From the NCBI GenBank assembly GCA_000149265.1, contig CH003350.1, positions 334,924 through 398,923 of the forward strand: 64,000 nt of DNA. The letters are read 5' to 3'. The notes under the pieces are model-generated. The model was not told where the DNA came from. It saw only the letters and a list, made by a program, of their open reading frames with translations, and did not search any database. Positions 60,681 to 64,000 of the stretch are shown here, in pieces. Position 1 is the stretch's first letter; every line of letters begins with the position of its first letter. The stretch is from Ciona savignyi (taxonomy: Eukaryota > Chordata > Ascidiacea > Phlebobranchia > Cionidae). The position numbers were made by a program, and so were the translations under genes.

Positions 60681-63600
60681 TCCCATAACAGGTAAATTTG
60701 CCTCTGCTCAATCTAGCATCTGCGAGGAGAGAAACAACAATCTGGTTCTGGATATTGTTTTGTGAAACTTAAGAAATGGTCTGAAAATATTTTCAATGCG
60801 ATTTTGGTTTGATTAAAAAATTGCTGTCAATTTTTCCTCTGTAAACCATTATTTTTCAGGTTCAAGAATTGATATCGACACAAGCTGCACCAGCTAAACG
60901 CTGCTGGTGTTTTTGTGTTTTCGGACTGAAATAGCTTTTTTCGGTGAATAATCTTTGTGTAAATAATTTGTTGCTGCGGGTATCCAAATGAGACGACAGA
61001 ACAGCAAGATAGATTTTTCAGAAATTTTGAATTGGAATAGGATGTTTTGAAAAAGTTTTTGGTATCTTATTTTAAAAGTTCTATTGATTTCACAGTTAGA
61101 TATATATTTCTTGCTACATGTACTTGAAAACTTGACCAACATAACTCTCAAAACGAATTTCATAAATATTTCTATTACAATATTTTTTCCTGCTTCAATC
61201 TAATATTGTAATCACAAATTTGTCTATTGAATTATTTTGGATGTATCGTGTTCGTTTTAAAGTTAACAATTATCTTTGAAATTGCCTCTTTCATTAATTC
61301 GCGAAGCTAGATGTGAATTTTAGGTGTGTAAATAATCAATGTAGGTCCTGATGTAAGGTTGCATTGTTCCAAACCAATTTATTTATGTTGACGTCCACTC
61401 AGAGACGTGCTCTGCAGTTGTTGAAGAATAAAAAAATAAAATAAACCAGATTTGTGTTAAACTGGGCAACCGGAATATTTTATACATAGTATATATTGTT
61501 TGGGTTAGCTCTTGATTTATTAAACCAAATTTAGTTAAAAAAGTACATGCCCAAGATTTGTGCGAGACTAGTCTAAATTGTTAACATGATAATTAGTTTT
61601 GTTTCTCAAGCATAAACTGAAGCCTCAACATAACAATCAAAATTTTACTGTGTTACTGTGATTAATTACCCAATTCTAGTTTGCGGCCAGTAAATATCCA
61701 CTGGACAACATATAATTAAGTTCTCGGTTAATTAAATTTTTATCTTTTATTACTATAAATTGTGTGTAACCAATTAATATACCTGCATGCTTGTCCAGAA
61801 TTATCGAGTGGTACCTGTTGGTCATGGTTTTTAAATAAGTGTTTTGGTGAGCAACAATAACGGTGATTCCCCAATGCTTGGACGGTTGGAAGCAGCATTG
61901 CTTGGCGCCGGTGTTCTCGTTAAGCTGTGAAATTTTGTAATAGTGCAGCAAAGCTCTGTGAAATAAAGATGTTGATTGTGCATTTCCTAGCTGTTTTATT
62001 GGAAAAAAGTTCCGGATGTACCAAGGGGTACCATCTTAAAATATTTAAGCCCAAATTTGGAGGGTTTTGGGTTTAATTTGTAGATCCAAGCTTTAATTTT
62101 TAAAGTATGAAAAAAAATATAGACTTCATGTGGCAAGATTTTGAATGACAGCCCTTTTTGTGTGGTTGCATTGGAGATGTATAGAGAACAAATGGTTGAT
62201 AACCTCCTAAAAAGAAATATTATCCGGTTATTGTAATGGTCAGTTCGCCTCTATATGTAATCTAACATATTACACATCAAGGATACACGGCTTTAGTCAC
62301 AACAATGCTTACAGCAAATGGAAAACTTTCGGAATCATGACAAAACATAATCTAGATATGCAAACAATGAAAATGGGTAATAAGTCAAAGGGAGTTCCCC
62401 AGAGCAAAGTCAGCTTTTTTTTATGAAGTTAGCTTTTTTCACCATTTTTTTTAAATCAGATCATATTGTATGAAATGATAGTCCACTATCCAATAAATAT
62501 TGGGTGGCACCCACGGGGAACATCATGGTGCTGTAAAAAGAAAATCTTAGTTTAGTTTAGTTTATTTTTTCTTTCCACGATGAAAACATAAATCTGATTG
62601 TTTAAGGCAGTGGTTCTCAAACTTTTTTTTGGTTGCGACGCATTTCCAAAAGTTTTATGTTTAGTGGTATCGCACATGTAATAAAGAAATAAAATACAAT
62701 AAAAGAACAATAGCCTCGTTCCCGCCTGGTAGTAACTTAGTTCAAATATAATGTGACGTGTGGGCTTGTTTCTTTTTGCAAAGATCGTGGAACCTTGGGA
62801 GAATCTTTGAAACTGCCACCCACATTCATCTTTCAACGTCTATTCGTGATGGATATTTACTTATAATGATTGTAGTTTCGAACGCAATGGCTGTGCGACG
62901 CCCTACAGCATTTCAAACGACGCACCAGGGCGTCGCGACGCACAGTTTGAGAACCTCTGGTTTAAGGACTAAAATAATAAGTTTAATCCTTGTCATCGTT
63001 TTTTTCCAATTTCGACGCCATGGATCGCAATAAATCATTAATCACCTTTAACTTTTATCGGCTTTAACTTTTATTTATATATCAGAAAGCAATCCATATT
63101 TGTCTTGAATATTGGCTACAAAATTTCTATGGTGACTTGAATCGTCACGTTAGCGACTAGCATTTAAACAACTGTGGTATATTTCGCAATAGTTCATTGT
63201 TCATTGTGTGGAGAAAGACGTTGTTCGCCATGTGAGAAATCCTCGCTTCGTCTCCAAGCAAACAGTCGCGTAATCGCGGTAACAGCTGTATTCTAAAGAG
63301 GAAGTAGGTGTGGAAGTTGATTTTTATCACTTATATTTTGAAAGGGGGAATACTTAACTACGACGTATGTTGATAGGCACAGACATTCTTTAAGTAAGGA
63401 ATGAAAACGTCGAATGTGAACAGTAATGAACAGCCTTCTTGTAACTAATCTATACTTGCTGTTTACCGTTTATTTACCTTCGTATATTATGTAACAACAG
63501 TAGGATAGTCATGTTTATTCCCGTGAATGAGATCACACGAGTAATATAATACGATTCATAAGTGAGTGGTCTCCTTTTAGTAATCAACAGATTACCTTAA

Positions 63601-63886
63601 CCAGAACTTTTTATGTGCGTTACCATAGCTATTGTAATGTGTTGTGTATGATTTAATTTCGGTGAAACCCATTCACCCACCTCGTTAAGACAATGTCTGA
63701 CTAACTTTGGTTCTTAATTCTTTTAGCTAAAAGTTCATGCACTAACCCATCAATATATGTTTAGTCAAAAAGAAATATTTATAGCCTGTTGTACGGTATT
63801 TAGAAAGATACAACTGTGCTTTAAAACTCTGTATCAAACAAACTACACTTGTCAATTTTTGGAGTAAGCTCCTGATTACTAGCAAA
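60681..63886. other. EIF3B 3' UTR, intergenic region and ABCF2 promoter/5' UTR
   Basis: AATAAA at 61427-61432 is a candidate polyadenylation signal for EIF3B. A hAT-like MITE lies at 62608-62959. The CG-richer stretch at about 63180-63310, with GAGGAAGT near 63300 (ETS-like), is a plausible ABCF2 promoter. Other ORFs here (up to 94 codons) look accidental. Confidence 0.5.
62608..62959. mobile_element. Non-autonomous hAT-like element (MITE), 352 bp
   Basis: Left end CAGTGGTTCTCAAACT, right end AGTTTGAGAACCTCTG (one mismatch between the arms over 16 bp). Perfect 8-bp target duplications GTTTAAGG at 62600-62607 and 62960-62967. There is no transposase ORF. The ends resemble those of the element at 56826 (CAGNGGTTCNCAAAC), but the interiors differ, so they are related but separate families. 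Confidence 0.9.
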
Positions 63887-64000
63887 ATGCCCTCTGAAGC
63901 TGCCAAACGACGGGCCAACAAAAAGAAAGAAGCCGCAAAGGGCCGTCAGCGACCAAACAAAAAAGCCAGTGATGATACCACTACTCCAGAAGAAAGTAAG
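63887..64000 (+). CDS. ABCF2: ATP-binding cassette sub-family F member 2, N-terminal fragment
   Basis: Thirty-eight codons at the window edge. MPSEAAKRRANKKKEAAKGR followed by QRPNKKAS matches the lysine-rich N-terminus of animal ABCF2 (human [20 protein letters not shown]). ABCF2 is a soluble twin-ATPase linked to ribosome function. The ATPase domains lie beyond the window. The preceding AGCAAAATG gives a plausible start context. Confidence 0.85.
   Translation, partial: MPSEAAKRRANKKKEAAKGRQRPNKKASDDTTTPEESK

Overview
The window is eukaryotic genomic DNA: AT-rich, with short exons, mostly short GT-AG introns and very few long ORFs. Protein content points to an invertebrate chordate, most likely an ascidian of the Ciona type. 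The reasons are clear chordate orthologues (ARHGAP17/44-type RhoGAP, DHX38, STARD5-like, a teashirt zinc-finger gene that still carries a homeodomain, an LRRC63-like protein, EIF3B, ABCF2) combined with compact gene spacing. The species is inferred from protein relationships and was not checked by any search.

Layout: 1-5998 (+) is the 3' part of a RICH-type RhoGAP gene. 8901-15323 (+) is a caspase with a long unusual N-terminal region; one of its introns holds a 126-base run of N. 16148-28818 (+) is a complete 25-exon DHX38/PRP16 splicing helicase, with one exon disturbed by four apparent single-base insertions. 30225-32388 (+) is a START-domain lipid-transfer gene. 33743-39311 (-) is a teashirt (Tshz) gene, convergent with the START gene and lacking only its 5'-most coding exon(s). 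About 8 kb without recognisable genes follows (39312-47471). 47472-52193 (+) is a leucine-rich-repeat gene resembling LRRC63. 52818-53552 (-) is an intronless membrane-protein-like ORF I cannot name. It shares a roughly 400-bp divergent promoter interval with EIF3B (53948-60680, +). The first coding exon of ABCF2 starts at 63887 and runs off the end.

Mobile DNA is modest. Two short non-autonomous hAT-like elements have perfect 8-bp target duplications, and several tRNA-derived SINE-like fragments lie in introns. The neighbouring genes serve unrelated functions (Rho signalling, cell death, splicing, lipid transfer, transcription, translation), so this looks like ordinary euchromatin and not a functional gene cluster.

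The most interesting points are: the caspase with an altered active-site pentapeptide (Q-F-C-R-I) and an N-terminal motif resembling amyloid-signalling sequences; the hidden, highly diverged homeodomain and C-terminal zinc finger of the Tshz gene; its 57-nt in-frame intron; a GC-AG intron in EIF3B; the damaged DHX38 exon; and a triplicated 33-bp palindromic repeat upstream of Tshz. All exon joins were made by eye from splice consensus, reading phase and family similarity.
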